A DNA stretch of 64,000 nucleotides, from NCBI GenBank assembly GCA_031429105.1, contig JANOYV010000014.1:1-64000 (forward strand), given 5' to 3'. Positions within the stretch are counted from its first letter, which is position 1. Each line of letters starts with the position of its first letter. This DNA comes from JAKFWF01 sp031429105. Its GTDB lineage: Bacteria > Pseudomonadota > Alphaproteobacteria > Rhizobiales > Hyphomicrobiaceae. The notes beneath the pieces are model-generated. The model was given only the letters and a program-made list of their open reading frames with translations. It made no database searches and was not told the DNA's origin. Below are positions 22,627-31,762 of the stretch, piece by piece. A program made the position numbers and the translations under genes.

Positions 22627-23316
22627 ATGCCAAAGTCCGAAAAGCTCGCGGTACGCGCGTGCGTCTTTGACGCCTACGGCACTTTGTTCGACTTTGCTTC
22701 GGCGGCAGCAGTCTGCAACGATGTGTTGGGCGACAAGGCTCAGGCCCTCACCACGTTGTGGCGCGACAAGCAGATCCAATACTCTTGGTGGCGCGGCTTG
22801 CATGGCCGTCACGTAGATTTCTGGCAAGTGACAGGCGATGGGCTCGACTTCGCCCTGGAAACGCTCGGTCTAGCAGATCCGAAGTTGCGCGCTCGGCTCA
22901 TGGGGCTTTATCGGACACTCAAATGCTTCCCTGAAGTTCCCGAGGTTCTGCGGCAGCTCAAAGGGCAAGGCTACGTCACAGCAATTTTGTCGAATGGGTC
23001 GCCTGAGATGCTAGCAGATGCGGTGGCTGGCTCGAACCTGGCTGGGCTCCTGGATCACGTGTTGTCGGTCGAAGAGGTTGGCGTGTTCAAGCCGAATCCG
23101 AAAGTCTATCAACTGACGGTTGACCGCCTCGGCATCCCAGCTAACGAAATCGCGTTCCAATCGTCGAATGGCTGGGATGCACATGCCGCATCTGCATTCG
23201 GAATGCGGGTCGTCTGGTGCAACCGCTACGGTCAACGCCGCGAGCGTCTGCCGGGTCGACCGGACTATGAAGTGACGACGTTGGCAGAACTGCCAGCGCT
23301 ACTGGTCAAGAAATGA
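22627..23316 (+). CDS. Haloacid dehalogenase, type II (HAD superfamily)
   Basis: 229 residues from the ATG at 22627, with AGAGGAG upstream; an earlier TTG at 22603 would bury that site. HAD motifs: nucleophile Asp in CVFDAYGTLFD, motif II LSNGSPEML, Lys in GVFKPNPKVYQ, and FQSSNGWDAHAASAFGMRVV, which is diagnostic of L-2-haloacid dehalogenases (S-S-N-x-W-D). The expected reaction is hydrolytic dehalogenation of 2-haloalkanoic acids to 2-hydroxyacids. Next to the GST in a detoxification context. Confidence 0.9.
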   Translation: MPKSEKLAVRACVFDAYGTLFDFASAAAVCNDVLGDKAQALTTLWRDKQIQYSWWRGLHGRHVDFWQVTGDGLDFALETLGLADPKLRARLMGLYRTLKCFPEVPEVLRQLKGQGYVTAILSNGSPEMLADAVAGSNLAGLLDHVLSVEEVGVFKPNPKVYQLTVDRLGIPANEIAFQSSNGWDAHAASAFGMRVVWCNRYGQRRERLPGRPDYEVTTLAELPALLVKK

Positions 23317-23377
23317 GTCAGTTCAATCGATGTCGGTGGGGCTTTGGGCCAATGGGTTAAGTCGCGACGCGCCATGC

Positions 23378-25000
23378 TCACGGATGTAGCCCTGGTGCTT
23401 CTTGGCCAGTGCGTTCCACATACTCGGTATAGCCACCGCCATACTGGTGGACGCCCTCGGGCGTTAGTTCCAGGACCCGGTTAGAAAGTGCCGCCAGGAA
23501 GTGCCGATCATGGCTGACGAACAGCATCGCGCCCTCGTAATTGGCAAGGGCTTTGATCAGCATTTCTTTGGTCATCAAGTCGAGATGGTTCGTGGGCTCA
23601 TCGAGCACCAGGAAATTCGGCGGATCAAAGAGCATCTGCGCCATGACCAATCGAGCTTTCTCGCCCCCCGACAGGACGCGACATTTCTTTTCGACGTCGT
23701 CGCCCGAGAACCCGAAGCAACCGGCCAGTGCCCGCAGCGCGCCTTGTCCGGCCTGAGGAAAGTTGTATTCCAGCGATTGGAATACCGTGTGTTCGCCGTC
23801 CAACAGGTCCATCGCGTGTTGCGCGAAATATCCCATCTTGACGCTGGCACCAACCGCAACGGTGCCATCGTCGGGTGGCGTCGAGCCCGCCACCAGCTTC
23901 AATAGCGTCGACTTGCCAGCCCCGTTGACGCCCATCACGCACCAGCGCTCGCGGCGGCGCACTTGGAAGTCGAGCCCTTCGTAGATGCTTCGGCTACCAT
24001 AACCTTTGTGAACATTCTTGAGGCTTGCGACATCCTCACCCGAACGTGGCGCAGTTGGGAAATCAAATAGGATTGTCTGGCGACGCTTGGGTGGTTCAAC
24101 CCGGTCGATCTTGTCGAGTTTTTTCACCCGGCTCTGCACCTGCGCCGCATGCGAGGCGCGCGCCTTGAACCGCTCGATAAACTTGATCTCTTTCGCGAGC
24201 ATCGCCTGCTGACGGTCGAACTGGGCCTGCTGTTGCTTTTCGGCTTGCGCGCGCTGGCTCTCGTAGAACTCATAATTGCCCGAGTAGGTCGTGAGCTGGC
24301 CGCCATCGATTTCGACAATCTTCGTGACGATGCGGTTCATGAACTCGCGGTCGTGCGAGGTCATCATCAGCGCACCTTCGTAACCCTTGAGGAACGCCTC
24401 CAGCCAGATCAGGCTTTCGAGATCCAAATGGTTGCTCGGCTCGTCCAGCAGCATCACGTCGGGCCGCATCAGAAGAATGCGGGCCAACGCCACACGCATT
24501 TTCCAGCCGCCCGATAGCGCGCCGACATCGCCGTCCATCATCTCCTGAGCAAAGCTCAGGCCGGCCAGGACTTCGCGCGCGCGGCCTTCAAGTGCGTAGC
24601 CACCGAGTTCCTCAAATCGCCCCTGCACCTCACCATAGCGCTCTATGATATCTTCCATCTGGTTCGATTTGCGCGGGTCGGCCATGGCGGCTTCAAGCTC
24701 GGCAAGCTCTGCTGCGACCGCACTCACCGGTCCGGCACCATCCATTGTTTCGGCAACCGCGCTGCGGCCCCGCATATCACCGACATCCTGGCTGAAGTAG
24801 CCGATGGTGATGCCGCGATCACTGGCGACCTGGCCTTCGTCCGGTTGCTCACGCCCGGTGATCAACCGAAACAGCGTCGTTTTGCCCGCGCCATTGGGGC
24901 CGACAAGGCCGACCTTCTCGCCTCGGTTGAGTGCAGCGGATGCTTCAATGAAGAGGATCTGGTGGCCGTTTTGCTTGCTGATGCTATCGAGACGAATCAT
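23378..25000 (-). CDS. ABC-F family ATPase (YbiT/Uup-like)
   Basis: 540 residues, two ABC domains and no membrane segments. Walker A GLVGPNGAGKTTLF and GVNGAGKSTLL; signatures LSGGWKMRVALARILL and LSGGEKARLVMAQ; Walker B MLLDEPSNHLDLESL and LVLDEPTNHLDLMTK. Between them is the ABC-F linker (about 230-310), helical and basic (QQAMLAKEIKFIERFKARAS). ABC-F proteins act on the ribosome E site; whether this one is a translation factor or a resistance protein cannot be told. Confidence 0.9.
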   Translation of the reverse strand: MIRLDSISKQNGHQILFIEASAALNRGEKVGLVGPNGAGKTTLFRLITGREQPDEGQVASDRGITIGYFSQDVGDMRGRSAVAETMDGAGPVSAVAAELAELEAAMADPRKSNQMEDIIERYGEVQGRFEELGGYALEGRAREVLAGLSFAQEMMDGDVGALSGGWKMRVALARILLMRPDVMLLDEPSNHLDLESLIWLEAFLKGYEGALMMTSHDREFMNRIVTKIVEIDGGQLTTYSGNYEFYESQRAQAEKQQQAQFDRQQAMLAKEIKFIERFKARASHAAQVQSRVKKLDKIDRVEPPKRRQTILFDFPTAPRSGEDVASLKNVHKGYGSRSIYEGLDFQVRRRERWCVMGVNGAGKSTLLKLVAGSTPPDDGTVAVGASVKMGYFAQHAMDLLDGEHTVFQSLEYNFPQAGQGALRALAGCFGFSGDDVEKKCRVLSGGEKARLVMAQMLFDPPNFLVLDEPTNHLDLMTKEMLIKALANYEGAMLFVSHDRHFLAALSNRVLELTPEGVHQYGGGYTEYVERTGQEAPGLHP

Positions 25001-25053
25001 ATGTGTATGGGACCTTGGCGACTGTTTCAGCGCTCATAGGCCAAGTGGCGCGC

Positions 25054-25075
25054 CTTCGGAAGGTTTTTTCCGAAG
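25054..25075 (-). terminator. Hairpin between hpaH-like and ABC-F genes
   Basis: CTTCGGAA (25054-25061) pairs with TTCCGAAG (25068-25075); the loop is T-rich on the plus strand. It lies 31 bases after the hydratase stop. No classic T-run follows the stem on the minus strand, so termination is uncertain. Confidence 0.4.
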
Positions 25076-25105
25076 CGCTACCCAAAGTGTGTAAGCGGAT
25101 GGGCG

Positions 25106-25888
25106 TTAAACGAACTGCACGGCGATGTTGCCGAGCGCGCCAAAGTCTGCCTGAATGGTATCGCCAGCGGCCACCCATATTGGCCGCGTGAACGAGCCGG
25201 ATAACATCATGTGGCCTGGCTCCAGCGTGACGCCGTGTGGCCCGACCTTGTTGGCGAGCCACGCAATCCCCATTGCCGGGTGCCCCATGACACCGCTGGC
25301 GAGCCCGGTCTCTTCGATTTCACCATTCTTGTAGAGCGCGCAACCAACCCATCGCAGATCGACCTCGTTTGGACCAACAGGGCGTCCGCCAAGCACGATG
25401 CCAGCGGCTGCCCCGTTGTCGGAAATCGTGTCATAAATCTTGCGCGGGTCTTGCAGGCGTGCGTCGATCAACTTTAGTGACGGCACGACATATTCAGTCG
25501 CGCGCAATACGTCGATCAGGCCAACGCCTGGCCCCTTCAGCGGCTTCGAAAGGACGAAGCAAAGCTCGACCTCGACACGGGGGACGCAGAAGGACGCTGC
25601 CTTGATCTTGGCGCCATCGGCAAACACCATGTCATCTAGCAAAACGCCGTAATCCGGCTCATCGATGCCAGAGGACCGCTGCATCGCCTTCGACGTCAGG
25701 CCGATCTTGTGACCAACGATTTTGCGGCCGCCAGCAACCCGCCGTTCGATCATCAAATTCTGAATCGCGTAGGCGTCATCGAAATTGATCGTCGGCCAGG
25801 TCTTGGACAATTGTTCGGCCTGGCGGCACTCGGCGGCAGCCGTCATCAGGCGGTCAGCTGCTTTGGCGTGGTCGGCTGCGCTCAACAT
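25106..25888 (-). CDS. hpaH: 2-oxo-hept-3-ene-1,7-dioate hydratase-like protein
   Basis: 260 residues, close to the usual 267 of HpaH. Motifs GHKIGLTSKAMQ, DEPDYGVLLDDMV, PRVEVELCFVLSKPLKGPG and the late GGRPVGPNEVDLRWVG are those of the HpaH/4-oxalocrotonate decarboxylase group (fumarylacetoacetate-hydrolase-related fold with metal-binding Glu in the VEVE segment). In homoprotocatechuate breakdown it hydrates the dienoate. The other hpa genes are not next to it, so the actual pathway is uncertain; a related vinylpyruvate hydratase is the main alternative. Confidence 0.75.
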   Translation of the reverse strand: MLSAADHAKAADRLMTAAAECRQAEQLSKTWPTINFDDAYAIQNLMIERRVAGGRKIVGHKIGLTSKAMQRSSGIDEPDYGVLLDDMVFADGAKIKAASFCVPRVEVELCFVLSKPLKGPGVGLIDVLRATEYVVPSLKLIDARLQDPRKIYDTISDNGAAAGIVLGGRPVGPNEVDLRWVGCALYKNGEIEETGLASGVMGHPAMGIAWLANKVGPHGVTLEPGHMMLSGSFTRPIWVAAGDTIQADFGALGNIAVQFV

Positions 25889-26056
25889 TCAGGCTCCTGG
25901 GCGGTTTGTTGGATATGTAAGGTCTGGGAGATAGAACGCAACATTGCACCCCGACGTTACGATCAGCGCTTGCAGAAGTCAGCATGACGACGGAAAAAGG
26001 TTTGGCAAGACAGGTGTATCGAAAGCGCCTGAAATTTTCATCGTGGAGCGATCGCT

Positions 26057-26503
26057 ATGAGCCGCCTCGTCTATGTCCTGAACGGCCCCAACCTCAATCT
26101 GTTGGGCAAGCGGCAACCGCACATTTATGGCCACGAAACGCTTGCCGATGTCGAGCGGGATTGTCGAACGCTTGCCAAGGAGCTGAAACTAGAGCTGCGG
26201 TTCCACCAGAGCAATCGGGAATACGAACTCATCGATTGGGTTCACGAAGCGCGCGAAACAGCGGGCGGTATCGTAATCAACCCGGCGGCCTTCACGCACA
26301 CGTCGGTGGCGCTGCTCGACGCGCTGAACACGTTCGAGGCGCCGGTGATCGAGGTCCATATTTCACAAGTTCATAAGCGAGAGGCGTTCCGCCATCACTC
26401 CTATGTTTCGTTGCGCTCTGACGCTGTGATGGCGGGCTTTGGCACGCAGAGCTATCAGCTCGCTTTGTCCCGGATCGCGCGACTGATCGACGAAAAGAAG
26501 TGA
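26057..26503 (+). CDS. aroQ: 3-dehydroquinate dehydratase, type II
   Basis: 148 residues, the normal size. Active-site features: VLNGPNLNLLGKRQPHIYG with the catalytic Tyr in the flexible loop, INPAAFTHTSVALLDAL for the substrate pocket, and EVHISQVHKREAFRHHSYVS with the catalytic His. It dehydrates 3-dehydroquinate to 3-dehydroshikimate, in aromatic amino acid synthesis or quinate catabolism. 22 bases before a Gfo/Idh/MocA oxidoreductase, perhaps in one operon. Confidence 0.93.
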   Translation: MSRLVYVLNGPNLNLLGKRQPHIYGHETLADVERDCRTLAKELKLELRFHQSNREYELIDWVHEARETAGGIVINPAAFTHTSVALLDALNTFEAPVIEVHISQVHKREAFRHHSYVSLRSDAVMAGFGTQSYQLALSRIARLIDEKK

Positions 26504-26525
26504 TTTTGGGGGACAAAGGGTCAGG

Positions 26526-27563
26526 ATGAAAACGCGAACTAAGCTGGCGGTGCTCGGTGCCGGCCTGATCGGGCAACGGCACATCGACCATGTGCTGCAC
26601 GTGCCCGAGGCGGAACTGACCGCGATCGTTGATCCCTCGGCAGCCGGACAAGAGATCGCGGCAGCCAAAGGCGTCGCTTGGTTCCCAGACTTTCGCTCGC
26701 TATTGGTTGCGCAAAAGCCCGATGGCATTATTGCTGCAACGCCGAAGCAGTTGCACGTGGCGAACGGGCTTGAAGCCATTGCAGCTGGCATTCCGATCCT
26801 GTTGGAAAAGCCAATCGCCGACGATGTCGCCTCAGCCGAAGTCCTGGTTGCAGCAGCTGAAACGTCTGGTGTGGCACTTTTGATCGGGCACCACCGTCGA
26901 CACAACCCGATAATCCAAAAGGCGAAGACGATCATCGATGCCGGCAAGCTGGGGCGTATCGTCAGCGTGCATGGTTTCTTTTGGCTAACCAAGCCCGATG
27001 ATTACTTCGAGATCCCATGGCGCCGAGAAAAAGGCGCAGGGCCGGTTCTCACCAACCTGATCCACGATATCGATTTGCTGCGCTATTTGTGCGGTGACGT
27101 TGTTGCTGTTCAAGCAATGGAGTCGAATGCCATTCGTAGTCACGTCGTCGAGGAAACCTCGGTGCTGTTGCTGAAGTTTGCCAGCGGCGCGCTGGGCACA
27201 GTGAATATCAGCGATACGATTGTTGGCCCCTGGAGCTGGGAACAGACCACCGGCGAGAACAAGGCTTACCCACAAACCGATCAGACCTGCTACCACATCG
27301 GTGGCACCCTTGGGTCGCTCACGGTGCCCAAACTGGAAGTGTGGACCAACGACAATCGACCGAGCTGGCTCGAGCCGCTACGCGCCGAACGGCTATATAC
27401 AGTGGATATCGATCCTCTGCGGCTGCAAATCCAGCACTTCTGTCGGGTGATCGGTGGAGAGGAGAAGCCATTGGTTTCTGGTCGGGAGGGCTTGAACACG
27501 CTTAAGGTCATTGAGGCAGCAAAAGCTGCGGCGCGATCCGGCCACCTCACGATGATCGTTTGA
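26526..27563 (+). CDS. Gfo/Idh/MocA family oxidoreductase
   Basis: 345 residues. An N-terminal NAD(P)-binding fold (LAVLGAGLIGQRHIDHVLHV), then LLEKPIADDVASAEVL with the family's EKP motif. The C-terminal domain carries GPVLTNLIHDIDLLRYLCGD, with the catalytic His-x-x-Asp of the family. It oxidises or reduces a sugar, inositol or cyclic polyol. Its position right after aroQ suggests a quinate/shikimate-type cyclitol substrate, but that is inference. Confidence 0.88.
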   Translation: MKTRTKLAVLGAGLIGQRHIDHVLHVPEAELTAIVDPSAAGQEIAAAKGVAWFPDFRSLLVAQKPDGIIAATPKQLHVANGLEAIAAGIPILLEKPIADDVASAEVLVAAAETSGVALLIGHHRRHNPIIQKAKTIIDAGKLGRIVSVHGFFWLTKPDDYFEIPWRREKGAGPVLTNLIHDIDLLRYLCGDVVAVQAMESNAIRSHVVEETSVLLLKFASGALGTVNISDTIVGPWSWEQTTGENKAYPQTDQTCYHIGGTLGSLTVPKLEVWTNDNRPSWLEPLRAERLYTVDIDPLRLQIQHFCRVIGGEEKPLVSGREGLNTLKVIEAAKAAARSGHLTMIV

Positions 27564-27668
27564 ACCGATCCGCCACTGTCGGCATCCGGTGATACACTTG
27601 GTCGCCACCGCAATCAGATCGACCCATCGTATAGTAGGACCGATAATCGAGCTTGGAGTGGCCTAGTC

Positions 27669-28469
27669 ATGACGTGTCAAATTTGCGGTGGGGCCGCCAG
27701 AACCGTTTTGCAAAAAGAGTTCAATGTGTCGTGCGGCGACTATTTCGCCGGCCGCCGATTGTTCGCGACCGACGTCGGTCGGCTCGATCTGCACGAGTGC
27801 GTCCAATGTGGCTTCGGCTATTTTCCAGCAATGCAGGCGTGGGCGACCGCAACCTATCGCAAGGATATTTACAACGACGAATATCATCTGTGCGATCAGC
27901 CGTTCCTTTGCGAGCGCCCAAGAAAGCTTGCCGCATGGCTCGGCGCAATTCTGGCGCCGTGTGAGTTGATTGACTACGGCGGTGGACAGGGCCTCTTGGC
28001 CGAATGTCTCACCCAAAACGGCTTCAACGCCCGATCGATTGATCCATTCTACGGCAGTTCGCGGGTGGCGCTTGGCCAAGCCGATGTGGTGACGGCGTTT
28101 GAACTGGTCGAACACGTACCAGATCAGCGGGGCTTGTTTATGGATTTGAAATCGCTGTGCAGGCCGCACGGCCTCATCATCTTTTCGACCCTGCTGAAAC
28201 AGCCGGTGCTTGATCGTGGTGACTGGTGGTACGCCGCACCGCGAAACGGCCATGTCTCGATGCACGCAGCCGACAGTCTCAAGCGGATCACCAGTGCAGT
28301 TGGGCTGTGCTGCCAGTCATTGTCCGCCGAAGTTCACGTCGCATGGAACGCGACGGACGGCATGGTGCCCGCGATTGGTTGGCCGGTTGTGTCGATCAAC
28401 GACACGCCGAGGTTCGCATTTTCGGCCGGCTGGTCGCAAATGGTGACAAGCTCTGGCGATATCACATAG
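27669..28469 (+). CDS. Zn-binding N-terminus + class I SAM methyltransferase
   Basis: 266 residues. The N-terminus CQICGG ... LHECVQCGFGYFP has four Cys spaced like a small zinc ribbon. The methyltransferase part includes ELIDYGGGQGLLAECLTQNG (SAM motif I) and DVVTAFELVEHVPD (motif II/III, Methyltransf_23 type). Architectures of this kind act in sugar-nucleotide or polysaccharide methylation. The substrate is not evident here and neighbouring genes do not help. Confidence 0.75.
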   Translation: MTCQICGGAARTVLQKEFNVSCGDYFAGRRLFATDVGRLDLHECVQCGFGYFPAMQAWATATYRKDIYNDEYHLCDQPFLCERPRKLAAWLGAILAPCELIDYGGGQGLLAECLTQNGFNARSIDPFYGSSRVALGQADVVTAFELVEHVPDQRGLFMDLKSLCRPHGLIIFSTLLKQPVLDRGDWWYAAPRNGHVSMHAADSLKRITSAVGLCCQSLSAEVHVAWNATDGMVPAIGWPVVSINDTPRFAFSAGWSQMVTSSGDIT

Positions 28470-28644
28470 ACATATGATATATAACCTAAATAAGTGAAAA
28501 TTCGAAACCCAAAACGACTGTCATTGGGACTGGTCGATCAAACTCCTTGTTGACCATTGTTGTGGTGCTCGACGGCTGACCTAGCGGATCAGTGAGCGCT
28601 TTGCTATTGACCGCTGCAACTCAGGCACGATGGCGGGAGACGAC

Positions 28645-29376
28645 ATGAGCAGCGCTGCACCCTTGAAGTATAAGCGGCTACTCCTCAAGCTCTCCGGCGA
28701 AGCGCTGATGGGCAAAGGCAGTTTCGGCTTTGACATGAGTGTTGCTCAACGCCTTGCCAAGGATGTGTCGGAAGCTAATCGTGCCGGATGCGTGATCAGC
28801 GTGGTGGTTGGCGGCGGCAATATTTTTCGCGGCATGGCCGGTGCTGCGGCCGGCATGGACCGTGCAACTGCCGATTACATGGGGATGCTGGCAACTGTCA
28901 TGAATGCGCTGGCGTTCCAGAACGCACTCGAACAACATGGCACTAAGGCGCGGGTTTTGTCGGCAATTCCAATGCCGACGGTGTGCGAGAGTTACGTCCG
29001 CGCCAAGGCTTTGCATCACCTCGACCAGGGCCGTGTCGTGATATTTGCTGCAGGCACCGGAAATCCATTCTTCACCACCGATACGACGGCTGCTTTGCGC
29101 GCCATCGAAATGGGTTGCGATGCGGTTGCCAAAGCCACGCAGGTTGACGGCGTTTACTCGGCTGACCCGAAAAAAGACCCGAAAGCGGTTCGCTACGATA
29201 CCCTCACCTATGCCGATGTGCTGGCGCGTGATCTAAAGGTGATGGACGGTGCGGCGATCGCGCTTGCCCGCGACAATCATCTTCCGGTAATTGTGTTTTC
29301 GATTGAAGAGTCGGGGAATCTGCTCAAAGTCCTGCGCGGCGAAGCGCGAGCAACCGTCGTATCTGATAAGGCTTGA
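28645..29376 (+). CDS. pyrH: UMP kinase
   Basis: 243 residues from the ATG at 28645 (GGGAGA upstream; an ATG at 28630 is less likely). Amino-acid-kinase fold: YKRLLLKLSGEALMG, VVVGGGNIFRGMAG, TGNPFFTTDTTAALRAIEMG. It phosphorylates UMP to UDP with ATP and is a bacterial hexamer regulated by GTP and UTP. First gene of the conserved frr-uppS-cdsA-dxr run. The rpsB-tsf pair that normally precedes pyrH in alphaproteobacteria is absent; a methyltransferase gene and about 175 bases lie upstream instead. Confidence 0.95.
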   Translation: MSSAAPLKYKRLLLKLSGEALMGKGSFGFDMSVAQRLAKDVSEANRAGCVISVVVGGGNIFRGMAGAAAGMDRATADYMGMLATVMNALAFQNALEQHGTKARVLSAIPMPTVCESYVRAKALHHLDQGRVVIFAAGTGNPFFTTDTTAALRAIEMGCDAVAKATQVDGVYSADPKKDPKAVRYDTLTYADVLARDLKVMDGAAIALARDNHLPVIVFSIEESGNLLKVLRGEARATVVSDKA

Positions 29377-29467
29377 GATCGGACGGGGATTTGATCGACG
29401 TTGAGCGTTCGCAGCTTTTGATGCCTCGTGCTAGAGGCAGTCGGAATCGGCGGGAAAGAGACATCAG

Positions 29468-30037
29468 ATGGCTGTACCGGCAAAATTCGACGTCAATGAA
29501 CTTGAGAAGCGTATGCGAACGGGGCTTGATGCCTTGAAGCGCGAGCTGCAGGGCCTGCGCACCGGTCGCGCGAGCGCCAACTTGCTCGATCCCGTGATGG
29601 TCAACGTCTATGGTCAGCGCATGCCGATCAACCAGGTGGCGACCGTTTCGACGCCAGAAGCGCGGATGATCACCGTGCAGGTTTGGGATAAGTCGACGTT
29701 GCCTGCCGTTGAAAAAGCAATTCGCGAGGCAAACCTCGGATTGAACCCGCAAACCGATGGGACAATCATTCGCTTGCCGGTGCCTTCGCTGACGGCGGAA
29801 CGGCGCGGTGAACTTGTCAAGCTCGCGCGTAAATATGCCGAAGAGCATGGCAAGGTTGCCGTTCGCAACGTGCGGCGCGACGGTATGGACCTCCTGAAGA
29901 AGTTGCAGAAGGATGCAGTGATCAGTGAGGATGAATCGCGCAAGAACTCCGACAAGGTCCAAGAGTTGACAGATCGGATGATCAAGGAAATCGACACGAC
30001 GCTGGCTGCCAAGGAAACTGAAATCAACAAGGTCTAG
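29468..30037 (+). CDS. frr: Ribosome recycling factor
   Basis: 189 residues, typical size. It contains the RRF signature EKRMRTGLDALKRELQGLRT, GRASANLLDPVMVNVYGQ, and RLPVPSLTAERRGELVKLA and KYAEEHGKVAVRNVRRDGMD near the C-terminus. With EF-G it splits post-termination ribosomes. 91 bases after pyrH and 3 bases before uppS, so clearly part of the operon. Confidence 0.97.
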   Translation: MAVPAKFDVNELEKRMRTGLDALKRELQGLRTGRASANLLDPVMVNVYGQRMPINQVATVSTPEARMITVQVWDKSTLPAVEKAIREANLGLNPQTDGTIIRLPVPSLTAERRGELVKLARKYAEEHGKVAVRNVRRDGMDLLKKLQKDAVISEDESRKNSDKVQELTDRMIKEIDTTLAAKETEINKV

Positions 30038-30040
30038 GCC

Positions 30041-30892
30041 GTGAGCCGCACGGTCGTTGGCGCGTCTGCCACCCTAACCTCAGAAAGTACAGCCTCCTTG
30101 GCCGATACCGAGACACAGCCCGCTCAGCCGCTCGATGCTCCCTGGCAGCGCCCGGATGTGGTCGTTAAGGCTGCGCAATCAGTGCCGCGTCATGTCGCAA
30201 TCATTATGGATGGCAATGGGCGTTGGGCCAAGGCGCGCGGCCTGCCACGGACACTCGGCCATACTAAAGGGGTGGATGCGGTGCGCCGCACGGTCCGGGC
30301 TGCCATTGAGCTTGGCATCGATTATCTGACGATCTACTCGTTTTCATCGGAAAATTGGTCGCGTCCAGCCGACGAGATCGATGATTTGATGGGGCTGATC
30401 AAGCGATTTATCCGGCGTGATCTGGCCGAACTGCACCGTAACGGCGTCGCTATTCGTGTGATTGGCGAGCGTGGTAATCTTGAACCCGAAATGCTGGGCA
30501 TGATCGAAGAGGCGGAGCGTCTCACCGCCAACAACACTGCCCTGACGCTCGTGGTCGCCTTCAACTACGGCGCACGTGCCGAAATCACAAGTGCCGCCAA
30601 GCGTTTGGCCTTCAAGGTTGCGTCCGGCGAATTGTTGCCAGCCGACATTACAGAGGAGAGCTTGGCTGCGTGCCTCGAAACACGCGGCATTCCCGATCCG
30701 GAACTGCTGATCCGGACCAGTGGCGAGTTGCGGCTCTCCAACTTCTTGTTATGGCAGGCGGCCTATACCGAATTTGTCTTCGTCGAGAGTTTTTGGCCGG
30801 ATTTCGGGCGCCAACTCCTGGAAGAAGCGATCGGTATCTATCACGCCCGTGATCGACGCTTTGGCGGACTGACCAAGCGATCCACCGCATGA
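30041..30892 (+). CDS. uppS: Undecaprenyl diphosphate synthase (cis-prenyltransferase)
   Basis: 283 residues from GTG 30041, 3 bases after frr. The first 48 residues are a low-complexity extension rich in Ser, Ala and Thr. The core begins at PRHVAIIMDGNGRWAKARGL, with the catalytic Asp and the Mg/pyrophosphate site, then YSFSSENWSRP and the C-terminal RTSGELRLSNFLLWQAAYTE. It makes C55-PP for peptidoglycan and O-antigen carriers. The long N-terminal extension may mean the true start is further in, but no good later Met lies before the core. Confidence 0.95.
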   Translation: MSRTVVGASATLTSESTASLADTETQPAQPLDAPWQRPDVVVKAAQSVPRHVAIIMDGNGRWAKARGLPRTLGHTKGVDAVRRTVRAAIELGIDYLTIYSFSSENWSRPADEIDDLMGLIKRFIRRDLAELHRNGVAIRVIGERGNLEPEMLGMIEEAERLTANNTALTLVVAFNYGARAEITSAAKRLAFKVASGELLPADITEESLAACLETRGIPDPELLIRTSGELRLSNFLLWQAAYTEFVFVESFWPDFGRQLLEEAIGIYHARDRRFGGLTKRSTA

Positions 30893-30904
30893 AGTGGATG
30901 ATCA

Positions 30905-31762
30905 ATGCAACCTGAGACCCCAGGTGCGCCTCACCGCTCTCGCTCGTCAATGACCGATCTGGGGCCGCGGATCGCGTCGGCACTGGTGATGGCAGGGGTG
31001 GCGTTGGGTCTTTTGTATGCCGGCGCTTTGCCGTTCACGGCTCTCATACTGATAGTGGCGCTGGTGATGAGCTGGGAATGGGGCAACGTGGTGCGCGGTG
31101 CTGGCATCGACGCTGTGCTTGTGGTTCATGGTATTCTGGTCACGGCGGCAGTGATACTGGCGGCTCTCGGTTACGCAGCGCTGGCGCTCATAGCACTGAT
31201 TGCCGGTACGTTCATTGTCGGCGCGTTGCGCTTTGGCGAAAAGGCAAGACTATCGGCGGTTGGCGTTATGTACGTCGGCCTTCCAGCCGTTGCTTTGATC
31301 GTTTTGCGATCGGGGGTTGAGCCCTACGGATTCCGCGCCGTCCTCTTCGTCGTCTTGGCGGTCATTGCCACCGATACCCTGGCATATTTTACAGGACGTG
31401 GTGTCGGCGGTGCGAAGCTGTGGCCAAGCGTTTCGCCAAACAAGACGTGGTCGGGCTTGATTGGCGGCATTACGGGTGCCGCACTTGTGGGCGCGGCCTT
31501 TGCCTATACGATCGGCAGTGCGTCGGTCGTCCGACTCGCACTGATTGGCTTGGCGCTGGGACTGATTGCGCAAGGCGGCGATCTAGCCGAATCTTCGTTG
31601 AAACGGAGTTTTGGCGTTAAAGATGCGAGCAGCCTGTTGCCGGGCCACGGTGGCCTGATGGACCGCATGGACGGTGTGGTTGCGGCCGCCGTGCTGGCGC
31701 TGTTGATTGGGCTTGCGGTCAATATTCATGAACCCTCGCGCGCGCTTCTGCTGGGGTACTGA
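30905..31762 (+). CDS. cdsA: Phosphatidate cytidylyltransferase
   Basis: 285 residues, multi-pass. The signature near the C-terminus, SSLKRSFGVKDASSLLPGHG then GLMDRMDGVVAA, defines CDP-diglyceride synthase (S.x.KR..g.KD.g...PGHGG.lDR.D). It converts phosphatidate plus CTP to CDP-diacylglycerol in the inner membrane. A second Met at residue 16 (30950) is an alternative start. Its stop overlaps the dxr start (TGATG, 31760-31764). Confidence 0.95.
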   Translation: MQPETPGAPHRSRSSMTDLGPRIASALVMAGVALGLLYAGALPFTALILIVALVMSWEWGNVVRGAGIDAVLVVHGILVTAAVILAALGYAALALIALIAGTFIVGALRFGEKARLSAVGVMYVGLPAVALIVLRSGVEPYGFRAVLFVVLAVIATDTLAYFTGRGVGGAKLWPSVSPNKTWSGLIGGITGAALVGAAFAYTIGSASVVRLALIGLALGLIAQGGDLAESSLKRSFGVKDASSLLPGHGGLMDRMDGVVAAAVLALLIGLAVNIHEPSRALLLGY

